A DNA stretch of 64,000 nt, taken from assembly GCA_963780795.1 (NCBI GenBank), contig CAWADH010000013.1, positions 248,001-312,000 of the forward strand, in the 5' to 3' direction. The notes under the pieces are model-generated. The model saw nothing but the letters and a program-made list of their open reading frames with translations. It ran no database searches and had not been told where the DNA came from. How positions within the stretch are numbered: position 1 is the stretch's first letter; every line of letters starts with the position of its first letter. This stretch comes from DATJGR01 sp963780795 (GTDB lineage: Bacteria > Pseudomonadota > Gammaproteobacteria > Pseudomonadales > Azotimanducaceae). The translations under genes were made by a program, and so were the position numbers. This document shows positions 52,338 to 60,879 of the stretch, one piece after another.

Positions 52338-54731
52338 ATGGCGCTTGAACTCAGTCACCTGGTCAATGCACATCCCGCACTGGTGTGGATCGCGCTTGCC
52401 GATGGTCGCGCCGAAATTCTCAATCAGCGCTGGTGCGCATACACAGGCCTTGGGGTGAGTCAGGCGATGGGCCATGGCTGGCAATCGGCGGTTCATCCTA
52501 ACGATCTTGCGCTGGTGCTCGAGCGTTGGCGGAGTTGCCTGGTGTCCGGGCAGCCCGGTGAGGTCGAAGCGCGTTTGAGGCGTCACGACGGCCAATATCG
52601 CCGTTTCCACTTCAGTGTCTCACCGATTGCCGACGACTCCGGTCGTATCGTCAAGTGGTACGGCATCAATACCGACATCGAAGATCGCGTTCGATCCGAC
52701 GCCGCCGCGCGACAGCGTCAGTGGGCCTTCGCGCAGATCGTGGATGGCCTGCCGGCGATCGTTGCGCTGTTCACTCCCAACGGCAGGATCATGTTCTGCA
52801 ATCGTCGGATGCTGGAGTACCTGGATGAGACGATGGAACAGGTGCGGGCGAAGACGTCGGCCTACAACTTCCATCCCGATGATCGCGACGAAGTACTCGC
52901 GCTGTGGGCTGCATCGGTTCGGTCCGGCAGGCCATTCGATCGCGAGGCGAGGCTGTGCCGTGCAGACGGCGTCTATCGCTGGCATCGGACGCGGGTATTC
53001 CCGCTGCACAACGCCGCGGGCGACATCGAGCTCTGGTATGGCCATTCCACGGACATCGACGACACCAAGCGCGCCGAATCGAAGCTCGCCGCCGAGAAAC
53101 AGTTGCTGGAACGCGTCGCGCAGGGCGTGCCACTGCCGGCGATGCTCGAGGAGTTGTGCCGCCTGGTCGAAGCGCTGGCGCCCAGCTGTTACGTCAGCGT
53201 CCTGCTGATCGACCCGATTGGCAGGACGTTTCGGGCTGGCGCAGGTCCGAGCCTTCCGCAGAGCTACATCGGTTTTCTCGATGGCAGGACGATCGACGCC
53301 AACGAGGATCCCTGGTCGCTCGCCATCGCCTCGAAAGCGCCGATCATTTCAGCCCACGTCGCCAAGGATCCGAGGTGGGCTTCGTCGTCCTGGTCGCAGC
53401 GGATGACTGAGTTCGGGCTGGGGTCGTGCTGGTCTACACCGATCGTGTCTGGCCGTCAGCAGGTCCTTGGCATTTTCGCCATCTACCGGCGCGAGCCTGA
53501 GAGCCCGACCGCCGACGAACAGGAGTTGATCGAGCGGTTCGCTTATATCGCGGGCATCACCATCGAGCGTGCGCAGGCCGACGCCGCTTTGAAGGCGAGC
53601 GAAGCAGAACTTCGCCAGGCCCACACTCATCTCAGCGAAGCACAACGGCTGAGCAAGACGGGCAGTTTCACCAGCGACCTCCTGATGGACGAACACACGT
53701 GGTCCGATGAGCTCTATCGCATCTGCGAATTCGATGTCGGAAGCAGGACGACCTTCGAACGCGTTCGCGAGATCGTGCACCCCGAGGACATGCCGAGCTA
53801 CGAGGCGGCGCTCGCGAGCGGCTTCGACGGCAGCGGCTTCGACTTCGTGTTCCGCATCGTCGGCGGTCGCAATACCGTGAAGCATCTGCACGCGGTTGCC
53901 CACCGCGTCGAACAGATCAACGATCGGCCGATGTTCACCGGCGCCGTTCAGGACGTGACGGCGCGCAAGGTGGCCGAGGACGCTCTGACCCGGGCGCGAG
54001 CGGAACTTGCGCACGTTGCGCGTGCGATGACGATCGGCGCATTGACCGCTTCGATCGCCCATGAGGTGAGTCAACCCCTCTCGGGCGTCATCACAAACTC
54101 GAGTACCTGTTTGCGAATGCTGGCCGCGAGCCCGCCCAACCTCGATGGCGTCCGCGCGGCCGTACAGCGAACGTTGCGAGACGGAAACCGGGCGGCCGAA
54201 GTGGTGCAGCGGCTGCGCGGCCTTTTCGCGCGGCAACAGCCCGCGACCGAACCGGTCGACCTGAACGAAGCATCGCGCGAGGTGCTCACCCTGTCTTCGA
54301 GCGAGCTGCAAGACCATGGGGTGATTCTGCGCACCGACCTCGACGAGACCCTGCCGTCAGTCAGCGGTGATCGAGTGCAGCTTCAACAGGTGATCCTCAA
54401 TCTGATCCTGAACGCGGCCGACGCGATGAAAACGGTCGACGATCGGCGGCGCGATCTACTGCTCGAGACGAGCCGCGAGGACGCGAGTCTGGTCCGCTTG
54501 TCGGTGCGTGATTCCGGGGTCGGAATCGACCCCCAGAACCTGGCGAAGGTGTTCGACGCGTTCTATACGACCAAGAGCCATGGCATGGGTGTCGGCCTGT
54601 CCATCAGCCGTTCGATCATCGAGAGTCACAACGGTCGTCTCTGGGCGACGGCGAACGACGGCCCGGGCGCGACGTTTTCGTTTTCGATTCCGTGCGAGCC
54701 GGGCCAGCCGTCGCTAAGGCGTGAGGCATAA
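52338..54731 (+). CDS. Multi-PAS/GAF sensor histidine kinase
   Basis: The product is 797 aa. Three PAS domains (about 5-110, 135-245 and 430-545; DQRW-type NQRWCAYTGLGVSQAMG, then YRWHRTRVFPLHN, FTSDLLMDEHTWSDELY) around a GAF domain (about 255-410), then HisKA with His near 574 (IAHEVSQPLSGVITNSS) and HATPase (VRDSGVGIDPQNL, GMGVGLSISRSIIESHNG). There are no membrane helices. The catalytic part is nearly identical in plan to the kinase at 32339. It follows the P460 gene by 114 bp and may be cotranscribed with it. Confidence 0.92.
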   Translation: MALELSHLVNAHPALVWIALADGRAEILNQRWCAYTGLGVSQAMGHGWQSAVHPNDLALVLERWRSCLVSGQPGEVEARLRRHDGQYRRFHFSVSPIADDSGRIVKWYGINTDIEDRVRSDAAARQRQWAFAQIVDGLPAIVALFTPNGRIMFCNRRMLEYLDETMEQVRAKTSAYNFHPDDRDEVLALWAASVRSGRPFDREARLCRADGVYRWHRTRVFPLHNAAGDIELWYGHSTDIDDTKRAESKLAAEKQLLERVAQGVPLPAMLEELCRLVEALAPSCYVSVLLIDPIGRTFRAGAGPSLPQSYIGFLDGRTIDANEDPWSLAIASKAPIISAHVAKDPRWASSSWSQRMTEFGLGSCWSTPIVSGRQQVLGIFAIYRREPESPTADEQELIERFAYIAGITIERAQADAALKASEAELRQAHTHLSEAQRLSKTGSFTSDLLMDEHTWSDELYRICEFDVGSRTTFERVREIVHPEDMPSYEAALASGFDGSGFDFVFRIVGGRNTVKHLHAVAHRVEQINDRPMFTGAVQDVTARKVAEDALTRARAELAHVARAMTIGALTASIAHEVSQPLSGVITNSSTCLRMLAASPPNLDGVRAAVQRTLRDGNRAAEVVQRLRGLFARQQPATEPVDLNEASREVLTLSSSELQDHGVILRTDLDETLPSVSGDRVQLQQVILNLILNAADAMKTVDDRRRDLLLETSREDASLVRLSVRDSGVGIDPQNLAKVFDAFYTTKSHGMGVGLSISRSIIESHNGRLWATANDGPGATFSFSIPCEPGQPSLRREA

Positions 54732-54782
54732 AAAATCGAATGGCGCTGACCTGGAACCTCATTGTGTGACACGCTATTCCTC

Positions 54783-55751
54783 ATGTCGCGCAGTCCTAAG
54801 ATTTCGGTTTGGTCCACCAGCGGCGTTCAAACGCCGGAGCGCATGGATTTTTGGGCGTCGGTCCTGTCGTCCCAGGTTGTTCCGATGTCGGTCCGAAGCG
54901 ATCACGCGGGCGAACAGTTCGATGCACGGATTGACGCTACCGGGTTCGGACCGATCGAAGTACTTCACATGACCGGGTCTGCGCAGGGCGTCATTCGCGA
55001 CACACACGACGTTGCGCGAAGCGATCAACGCAGTCTGCATCTTCTCGTGGGTCGCAGATGCTCCTGGACCCTGAAGCATCGCGGAAGTGAATTGTTGCGG
55101 CCGGGTGATGTGTGTCTGGTCGACACGCGATACACCCACGATCTAAACATTGCGACCCGCTACGATCTCATCAATATACAAATGACTCCGACGTGGCTGG
55201 CAAACTGGGGCGCGAATCTCGACGCACTCGTTGGACGTCGAATTCCCTGCGGCACCGGGTGGGGGAGAGCGCTCTCGGGTTATGTGACGCAACTGCTGCC
55301 CGATTTCATCGTCGATGCGCCCCTGCCGCAGTCGCTGCTTCTCGACCAGTTGGGAGCGCTGCTTGCGTTGGTGGCTAATGAACGCAGCAGCAATTCGACG
55401 CCGTTTGATCACTTGGAGACTTCGCTTTCAGATCGCATTTGTGAATGCATCATGCAACGGTTTGGGGAACCTCATCTGACCGCTGTGCATGTCGCTGCGT
55501 CTGTCAACATCTCCGTTCGCACTCTTCACCGCGCGTTGGGCGGTATCGGGCGCACGTTCGGTTCCGTTCTGCTCGATATTCGAAGCCGGACCGCGCTGAA
55601 AATGCTGCTGTCGCGCGGGTTTGACCGGTTGACCATCGCCGAGATCGGGCGCCGAGCTGGATTCACCGATGCTTCGCATTTCGTAAGAGTGATGCGCCGC
55701 AAAACGGGAAACACGCCTTCCCGGATCCGCAAGACACGAGATGGTTCGTGA
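54783..55751 (+). CDS. AraC-family regulator with cupin-type sensor
   Basis: The product is 322 aa from ATG 54783. N-terminal AraC_binding_2-like domain (LLVGRRCSWTLKHRGSELLRPGDVCLVDTRYTHDLNI), C-terminal helix-turn-helix pair (LTAVHVAASVNISVRTLHRALGG; LTIAEIGRRAGFTDASHFVRVMRRKTG). It probably senses a small molecule and may control the catalase gene downstream. It begins 52 bp after the kinase stop. Confidence 0.88.
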   Translation: MSRSPKISVWSTSGVQTPERMDFWASVLSSQVVPMSVRSDHAGEQFDARIDATGFGPIEVLHMTGSAQGVIRDTHDVARSDQRSLHLLVGRRCSWTLKHRGSELLRPGDVCLVDTRYTHDLNIATRYDLINIQMTPTWLANWGANLDALVGRRIPCGTGWGRALSGYVTQLLPDFIVDAPLPQSLLLDQLGALLALVANERSSNSTPFDHLETSLSDRICECIMQRFGEPHLTAVHVAASVNISVRTLHRALGGIGRTFGSVLLDIRSRTALKMLLSRGFDRLTIAEIGRRAGFTDASHFVRVMRRKTGNTPSRIRKTRDGS

Positions 55752-55884
55752 TCCGTAAGAGGATTTTTCGTCCGATGCGTGCCGCTTGCCGCAGCAGCTT
55801 TCTTCAAGGCGAGCCGGCTTTGTTCAAGCACTTCGACAAATTGGATTGCCATCATGCGTTTATTCCAACCAGGAGAATCGCATT

Positions 55885-56868
55885 ATGCCAAGACGTGCGT
55901 CACATCGGCTCGCGCTCTCGACTGTTCTAACGGTTGCCATCTGCGGCGCTGCGGCGGCGGCTGACGATGCTACCCCCGCAGAACTGATTGACTCGCTGCA
56001 CCAGGCCTTTGGAGCGCATCACGCCCGCGCCGTCCACGCGAAGGGCGTGCTACTCGAGGGAATTTTCCAGCCGGATGAGGCAGCGCGCTCGCTGAGCATA
56101 TCGCCGCTATTTGCCGACGGTCCGGTAGATGTCGTCGCGCGGTTTTCGGACTTCACCGGTCTGCCTGACATTCCTGATGCTTCGCCTCAGGCCAATCCGC
56201 GCGGACTGGCGATCAAGTTCAAGTTGGGGGATGGAAGTACGTCGGATGTCGTGACGCATAGCTTCAACGGATTTCCGGTAGCGACGGCGGCGCGGTTTGG
56301 TGAGCTGATGCGCGCGATAGGCGCCAGCGGACCCGATGCGCCGAAGCCGACCTCACTCGACACGTTTCTCGCGAGCAATCCAATCGCCAAGCAATTTCTG
56401 ACTTCGCAGAAACCCGCTCCTGTGAGTTACGCGACGCTCAGTTACTTCGGTGTGAATTCGTTTGCGTTCATCAACGCCGGCGGTAAGCGTGCGTTCGTGC
56501 GCTACCGTTTCGTACCTGTCGTCGGCGAACAATTTCTCGACGCAGAGGCCATTGCGAAAGAGTCACCCGACTATCTGATCGACGAGATCGGCAGCCGAGT
56601 GGCGGGGAATCCCGCGAAGTTCGTTTGGTATGCGCAAGTGTCCGGACCGGGCGATGCCATTGCAGACCCGTCGGTGGCATGGCCGGAGAGCCGCAGACTC
56701 GTGAAGCTGGGCACAGTCACATTGACCCAGCTGGTTGCAAATCAGTCGGCGACCGACAAAACGCTGATGTTCCTGCCGGCCAACGTCACCGCTGGCATCG
56801 AGCCTGCCGACCCGATGATCGCGGTGCGCAGCGCGACTTATCCGATCTCGTTTTCGGCGCGTCAGTAG
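55885..56868 (+). CDS. Catalase-fold peroxidase, SrpA-like
   Basis: The product is 327 aa; AGGAGAATCGCATT precedes the ATG. Signal peptide (RLALSTVLTVAICGAAAA) then the catalase core: GAHHARAVHAKGVLLEGIFQPDEAARSLS with the heme-side His, VVARFSDFTGLPDIPDASPQANPRGLAIKF and NSFAFINAGGKRAFVRYRF. It lacks the ~200 C-terminal residues of typical catalases, as SrpA-like minicatalases do. Periplasmic organic-peroxide or H2O2 peroxidase activity is likely. Confidence 0.9.
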   Translation: MPRRASHRLALSTVLTVAICGAAAAADDATPAELIDSLHQAFGAHHARAVHAKGVLLEGIFQPDEAARSLSISPLFADGPVDVVARFSDFTGLPDIPDASPQANPRGLAIKFKLGDGSTSDVVTHSFNGFPVATAARFGELMRAIGASGPDAPKPTSLDTFLASNPIAKQFLTSQKPAPVSYATLSYFGVNSFAFINAGGKRAFVRYRFVPVVGEQFLDAEAIAKESPDYLIDEIGSRVAGNPAKFVWYAQVSGPGDAIADPSVAWPESRRLVKLGTVTLTQLVANQSATDKTLMFLPANVTAGIEPADPMIAVRSATYPISFSARQ

Positions 56869-56964
56869 TTCCCCAACGTTTGATCGAATAAGCGGGACCA
56901 CACTGTCGCCGCGTGGGGTCAATCGCCTGCATCTGTGTTGCGCGCGAGACCGTGTAGGCGACAG

Positions 56965-57774
56965 CTATCGGCGCCTGCGTCGAAACAAGGCAGGGGTTTC
57001 GCCGGTGGCGCGACTGAATATCCTCGTAAAGTGACTCTGATCGGAAAAACCGACAGCGAGTGCGATCTCCGAGAGCGGCAGATCGGAGTCGTTCATCAAT
57101 TGGCTCGCCCTGGAGATGCGGTGGCTCAAAATGTAACGATGCGGCGGCATGCCGAGGCTTTGCCTGAACGCGCGCGAAAAGTGGTGCACTGACAATTCTG
57201 CGATGTCTGCCAATTGACTCAATCCGAGTGTCTGGTGCAGGTGTTTGCTGATGTGTTCACGAACGCGGCGCAGTGCGGCCGGTGCAAGCCCTCCACGCGG
57301 CCGCCTACTGGCGCGCATTGACGCTGCGCGTCGACGAGCGTCGCTGAATGGTACTTCCAAGGGGGGCTGAGTCTGATCAGCAACGCTCGGTTGCGGTGTG
57401 TCGGGCGGCGCGAGAAGACGGCGTACGGCTGCGAGGAGCTCGTCGACTTCGCACTGCACCGAAACAGATCCGTCGGCGCGAACGCCAAACGCAGTCGGAT
57501 GCTCGCATTCCTCGGCATGCGTCGTGACGGCCAGCACTTTGGGGGGTGAAGCCGCGTCGTAGAGCGCGCGCGGCATCGCGTCCTCGAACGATCGGATCCA
57601 GACGTCGGGGTCCCCGATGACGAGTTGGACCCGAGCGCTGTGTGCGACCCAAAGTGGGTGCTGGCGGATTTCGCGGCAATCGATGACGTCGAAATCGGTC
57701 TGTTGACGCAGCGTCGAGGCGATGCCCGCGGCGATCAACGGACATGTGTGGGCAACAAGTGTGGTGTTTCTCAC
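56965..57774 (-). CDS. AraC-type regulator with receiver-like N-terminus
   Basis: The product is 269 aa. The first ~120 residues resemble a response-regulator receiver (TTLVAHTCPLIAAGIASTLRQ, LVIGDPDVW, KVLAVTTHAEE, GSVSVQCEVDELLAAVRRLL), but the acidic pocket and phosphoacceptor positions are not convincing (VIGDPDVW). The C-terminal AraC domain is complete: ISKHLHQTLGLSQLADIAELSVHHFSRAFRQSLG and LSEIALAVGFSDQSHFTRIFSRATGETP. This receiver/AraC combination is unusual and may be phosphorylation-independent. Confidence 0.85.
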   Translation of the reverse strand: MRNTTLVAHTCPLIAAGIASTLRQQTDFDVIDCREIRQHPLWVAHSARVQLVIGDPDVWIRSFEDAMPRALYDAASPPKVLAVTTHAEECEHPTAFGVRADGSVSVQCEVDELLAAVRRLLAPPDTPQPSVADQTQPPLEVPFSDARRRAASMRASRRPRGGLAPAALRRVREHISKHLHQTLGLSQLADIAELSVHHFSRAFRQSLGMPPHRYILSHRISRASQLMNDSDLPLSEIALAVGFSDQSHFTRIFSRATGETPALFRRRRR

Positions 57775-58010
57775 CTGCGGATCAAGCTCTCAAAGGTTGT
57801 GACCCGATTGTGAAAGCCATACCGTAATTCGGATGGCCGCATTGCGACATCGATGCGGAAAAAATGGTCTGTGCGTGCCACTTCGGCCGAATGCATGCAG
57901 GGGCGCCGATCAGCATGGACCGTCCAAGTAACGCGGGTTTGTGCAATCGGATCGCGGTATTTGCCTGCACATTGCCTGGGTAACTCGATCCAACCAGAGG
58001 AAGACACGAC

Positions 58011-58451
58011 GTGAAACCCACTGTGAAGAATCTGACTCGCCCCTTTGCACTATTGGTGCTGATTGTCGGGGCTGCGTTGATTGGGGCCGATCTCCCGGCA
58101 CATGGCGAAACGGCCGCCGGGCACGAGAAGCCGCTGTTTTCGGCTCTGCTGCCGAACGCGCCCGGCAAACGAATCACAGCGATCGTTGTCGACTATGCAC
58201 CCGGCGGAAAATCCCCAAAACATCATCATGCCGGCAGCGTGTTCGCGTATGTGCTTTCAGGGACGATCCGATCGGAAAATTCCGCCACGGGGCCGGTGCG
58301 TGACTACGCAGCGGGCGAGACCTTCTTCGAACCTGCTGGCAGCGTTCATCTCGTCAGCGAGAACGCCAGTGCGACCGAACCCGCGCGATTGCTCGCGATC
58401 TTCGTCGCCGATGACGGTGCCGAGCTGACGGTGCCAGGGGGTTCGACGTGA
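58011..58451 (+). CDS. Exported cupin protein
   Basis: The product is 146 aa from GTG 58011 with AGAGGAAG upstream. A signal-like hydrophobic stretch (LTRPFALLVLIVGAALIGADL) is followed by a cupin: PKHHHAGSVFAYVLSGTIRSE and GETFFEPAGSVHLVSEN, with three His for metal. The end overlaps the quinone oxidoreductase start by 4 bp (GTGA), so the two are one operon. Confidence 0.85.
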   Translation: MKPTVKNLTRPFALLVLIVGAALIGADLPAHGETAAGHEKPLFSALLPNAPGKRITAIVVDYAPGGKSPKHHHAGSVFAYVLSGTIRSENSATGPVRDYAAGETFFEPAGSVHLVSENASATEPARLLAIFVADDGAELTVPGGST

Positions 58452-59380
58452 AGGCGCAGCGCGTCAATCGATTTGGTCCACCAGACGCGATCGTTTTCGA
58501 GGACATCGACCGGCCGACGCCTGGCGCGGGTGAGCTGTTGGTTCGGGTGAGGGCGGCAGGGGTCGGCCCATGGGATGCGTGGGTTCGCGCCGGAAAGAGC
58601 TTGCTGCCGCAGCCGCTGCCGCTGACGTTGGGTTCGGACATCTCCGGTGTCGTGGAGGCGATTGGTCCAGGCGTGAGCGGCTTCGAATCCGGTGAAGCCG
58701 TCTATGGTGTTACCAACGCGCGCTTTACCGGCGGCTACGCGGAATTCGCGATCGCCGCCGCGCAGATGGTCGCCTCCAAGCCGCGCCGACTCACCGACAT
58801 CGAGGCGGCGTCGGTGCCGGTCGTTGCGGTCACCGCGTGGCAAATGGTCCACGAGCACGCAGGGGTGAAGTCGGGCCAACGCGTGTTGGTGCACGGCGCG
58901 GCCGGCAATGTGGGTGCGTACGCCGTGCAGTTCGCCCGACTCGCAGGCGCCCGGGTCGTCGCAACGTCGAAGCATGGCGACGTGGAGTTCGTGCGCAGCA
59001 TTGGCGCAGAAGAGGTCATCGATTCCGATGCAGCAGCGTTCGAGAACGCGCTCGCACCGGTTGACGCCGTGATCGACACGATCGGTGGTGATGCGCAGAC
59101 GAGATCGTTCGTGGTCATCAGGCCGGATGGCGTACTCGTGTCTTCCGTGTCGCAACCTGATGCCGAGAGGGCGCGGATACGCGGCGTGCGCGCGGTCATG
59201 TTCATTGTCGACGTGAACAGCCAATCGTTGACGCGTATCGCAGCGATGATCGATGCAGGAGATGTTGTTACGAGTGTCGGCGCGGTGCTGCCGCTTGCGC
59301 AGGCACGGCAAGCACACGAGATGCTCGAGGGGCGGCTGCCGAGGCCTCGGGGGAAAATCGTACTGCGCGTCTCGGGGTGA
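58448..59380 (+). CDS. NADP-dependent quinone oxidoreductase-like (zinc-independent MDR)
   Basis: The product is 310 aa from GTG 58448. Medium-chain dehydrogenase fold: GELLVRVRAAGVGPWDAWVRAG, LGSDISGVVEAIGPGVSGF, nucleotide site VLVHGAAGNVGAYAVQFARLAGARVVAT. No structural-zinc Cys cluster or catalytic-zinc Cys is present, as in quinone reductase and related reductases. It would reduce quinones or enones with NADPH and is coupled to the cupin upstream. Confidence 0.9.
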   Translation: MKAQRVNRFGPPDAIVFEDIDRPTPGAGELLVRVRAAGVGPWDAWVRAGKSLLPQPLPLTLGSDISGVVEAIGPGVSGFESGEAVYGVTNARFTGGYAEFAIAAAQMVASKPRRLTDIEAASVPVVAVTAWQMVHEHAGVKSGQRVLVHGAAGNVGAYAVQFARLAGARVVATSKHGDVEFVRSIGAEEVIDSDAAAFENALAPVDAVIDTIGGDAQTRSFVVIRPDGVLVSSVSQPDAERARIRGVRAVMFIVDVNSQSLTRIAAMIDAGDVVTSVGAVLPLAQARQAHEMLEGRLPRPRGKIVLRVSG

Positions 59381-59499
59381 ATAAAATGAGCATCCAAAAT
59401 CGGTTGTCGGCAATCTGCGCAAAGGCTCATTCAGTCGCTTGACTGCGGACGCACTCGTGGGGTACGCGCTGGCGAACCTGAAATGCGAGATCGTCGAGT

Positions 59500-59995
59500 T
59501 CGTCGGAAATCCCTCTCGGAGTTGATGGGATTTCTTCTTGTTCGCTGGGGAAGCGTTCGCAACACTACACAGCGGTCTGGGTGACTGCGTGTTGTGACCG
59601 TCGAAACCCCTGGTTCGTTTGTTTGCGCGGCGCAATCAGAATTCGATTTGCACTACTTTTGCACGACGACGCGGTCACGGGGCAGTCGAACTGGTAAGAG
59701 GATTTCGAAAAGCTAAATAAAATCATTTAGTTGGTGGCGGAGGGGGAGGGATTCGAACCCTCGAGGCGTTGCCACCTGCTGATTTTCAAGTGCGGAAACC
59801 AACTCAACTCACCACCGTAACCCATTGTAATCACTAAATTCGGGTGAGTGGGGAAGGGGTGTAAATGTGGGGTTGTGTGCAGAGAGGTGCACTACTTTTG
59901 CACGACTGGATGACTGGTTCTGGTCCTACCGCTTCGACCGAGTCGTGCGGACGTCACGGGTGTTCGAGTTCCTACAACAAGGACGCGAAGGGGCG
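59500..59995. repeat. tRNA-Ser-half repeat, copy 2
   Basis: In order: hairpin GAAATCCC/GGGATTTC (59506-59534) followed by TTCTTGTT, left arm TTGCACTACTTTTGCACGAC (59648-59667), tRNA-Ser half, right arm with the same 18-mer core (59886-59906). Same orientation and layout as the copies at 11888 and 63074. No gene is recognised in 59381-60149. Confidence 0.75.
59735..59790 (-). other. tRNA-Ser(UGA) 3' half, copy 2
   Basis: Same sequence as copy 1 from the anticodon loop to CCA, except for a changed variable arm. The 5' side cannot form a tRNA. Confidence 0.7.
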
Positions 59996-60149
59996 AGCTA
60001 ACGATCGGTTTCTCCAGGTCAGTTGTTCCGCTGATGCCACATCTCGGACGATTTCAATAGCGGCTTCCGCTTCGCCGGGTAGTCGCGTGATACTCCGCTC
60101 GATCCACTAACAGGTCGCTTTTATTCACTAGTCAACGAGGAACATCGCC

Positions 60150-60674
60150 ATGGAAGAGACCGCGGATTGGACAACTCACCTCGTACGCGCATCAGGGGCG
60201 CAGCTGATGCTGCAGTCCGATGCGCTTGTGTTTTCGCACCCGTGGACCCCGAACTCGGCGTTTGTGTGGGTGCCGCTCAGTCGCGCGGTCAACCTGAAGC
60301 GATGCGCTGTGAACCTGGCGCGCGTTCTACCGGGCAAAGAATCGGGCGGCTATCACCTGCACCATGGTGAAGAAGAGTGGATCTACGTTTTGTCCGGTCG
60401 CGGCATCGCCGAGATCGGCGACGACGAGTTCGAAGTCGGTCCCGGCGACTTCATGGGATTTCCGACGTCGTCGGTCGGTCACCACATGCGCAATCCATTC
60501 GACACGGATCTTGTCTACCTGATGGGTGGCGAACGCGTGGAATTAGATGTCTCGGAATTTCCGAGACTGGGCAAGCGAATGATTCGCTTCGGCATCAGTG
60601 GGTGGGAGCTTGGGACCCGTGCGGAGATCTACGACCTCGCCGCCGCTAGGCCGATGGGGCCGCTCGAAGAGTGA
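60150..60674 (+). CDS. Cupin-domain protein
   Basis: The product is 174 aa; GAGGAACATCGCC precedes the ATG. Cupin motif 1 is GGYHLHHGEEEWIYVLSGRGIAEIG and motif 2 PGDFMGFPTSSVGHHM, with His and Glu ligands for a metal. It may bind or isomerise a small molecule. It opens the cassette between repeat copies 2 and 3, upstream of the third TIR gene. Confidence 0.85.
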   Translation: MEETADWTTHLVRASGAQLMLQSDALVFSHPWTPNSAFVWVPLSRAVNLKRCAVNLARVLPGKESGGYHLHHGEEEWIYVLSGRGIAEIGDDEFEVGPGDFMGFPTSSVGHHMRNPFDTDLVYLMGGERVELDVSEFPRLGKRMIRFGISGWELGTRAEIYDLAAARPMGPLEE

Positions 60675-60775
60675 GCGATACGTTGCGCGCACAAATCGAT
60701 TCGTGCAGCTACGTGTTGGCGGATCTTCTCAACTTGCCTGATCGTCGCCGAAACCATCACTAGGGTCAAGGCGAT

Positions 60776-60823
60776 CGTGAATGCACACATTCGGACATGA
60801 CAGGCGGTGTTGCTTGTGTGGCC
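60776..60823. repeat. Short diverged repeat, copy 2 (matches 6994-7040)
   Basis: Same core TCGGACATGACA...TTGCTTG...GGCC in the same orientation. It lies about 55 bp before the third TIR gene. Confidence 0.45.
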
Positions 60824-60879
60824 AGGCCCGGTGTTCATCGGGCAGTGTAAACTCCGCGCGCTACGCCTAGGCAATTTAG

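Noticed and set aside
57940..58010. A thirteenth shared-motif site before the exported cupin
   Set aside because: GTGCAATCGG and GGTATT are both present, but order and spacing do not fit the consensus.
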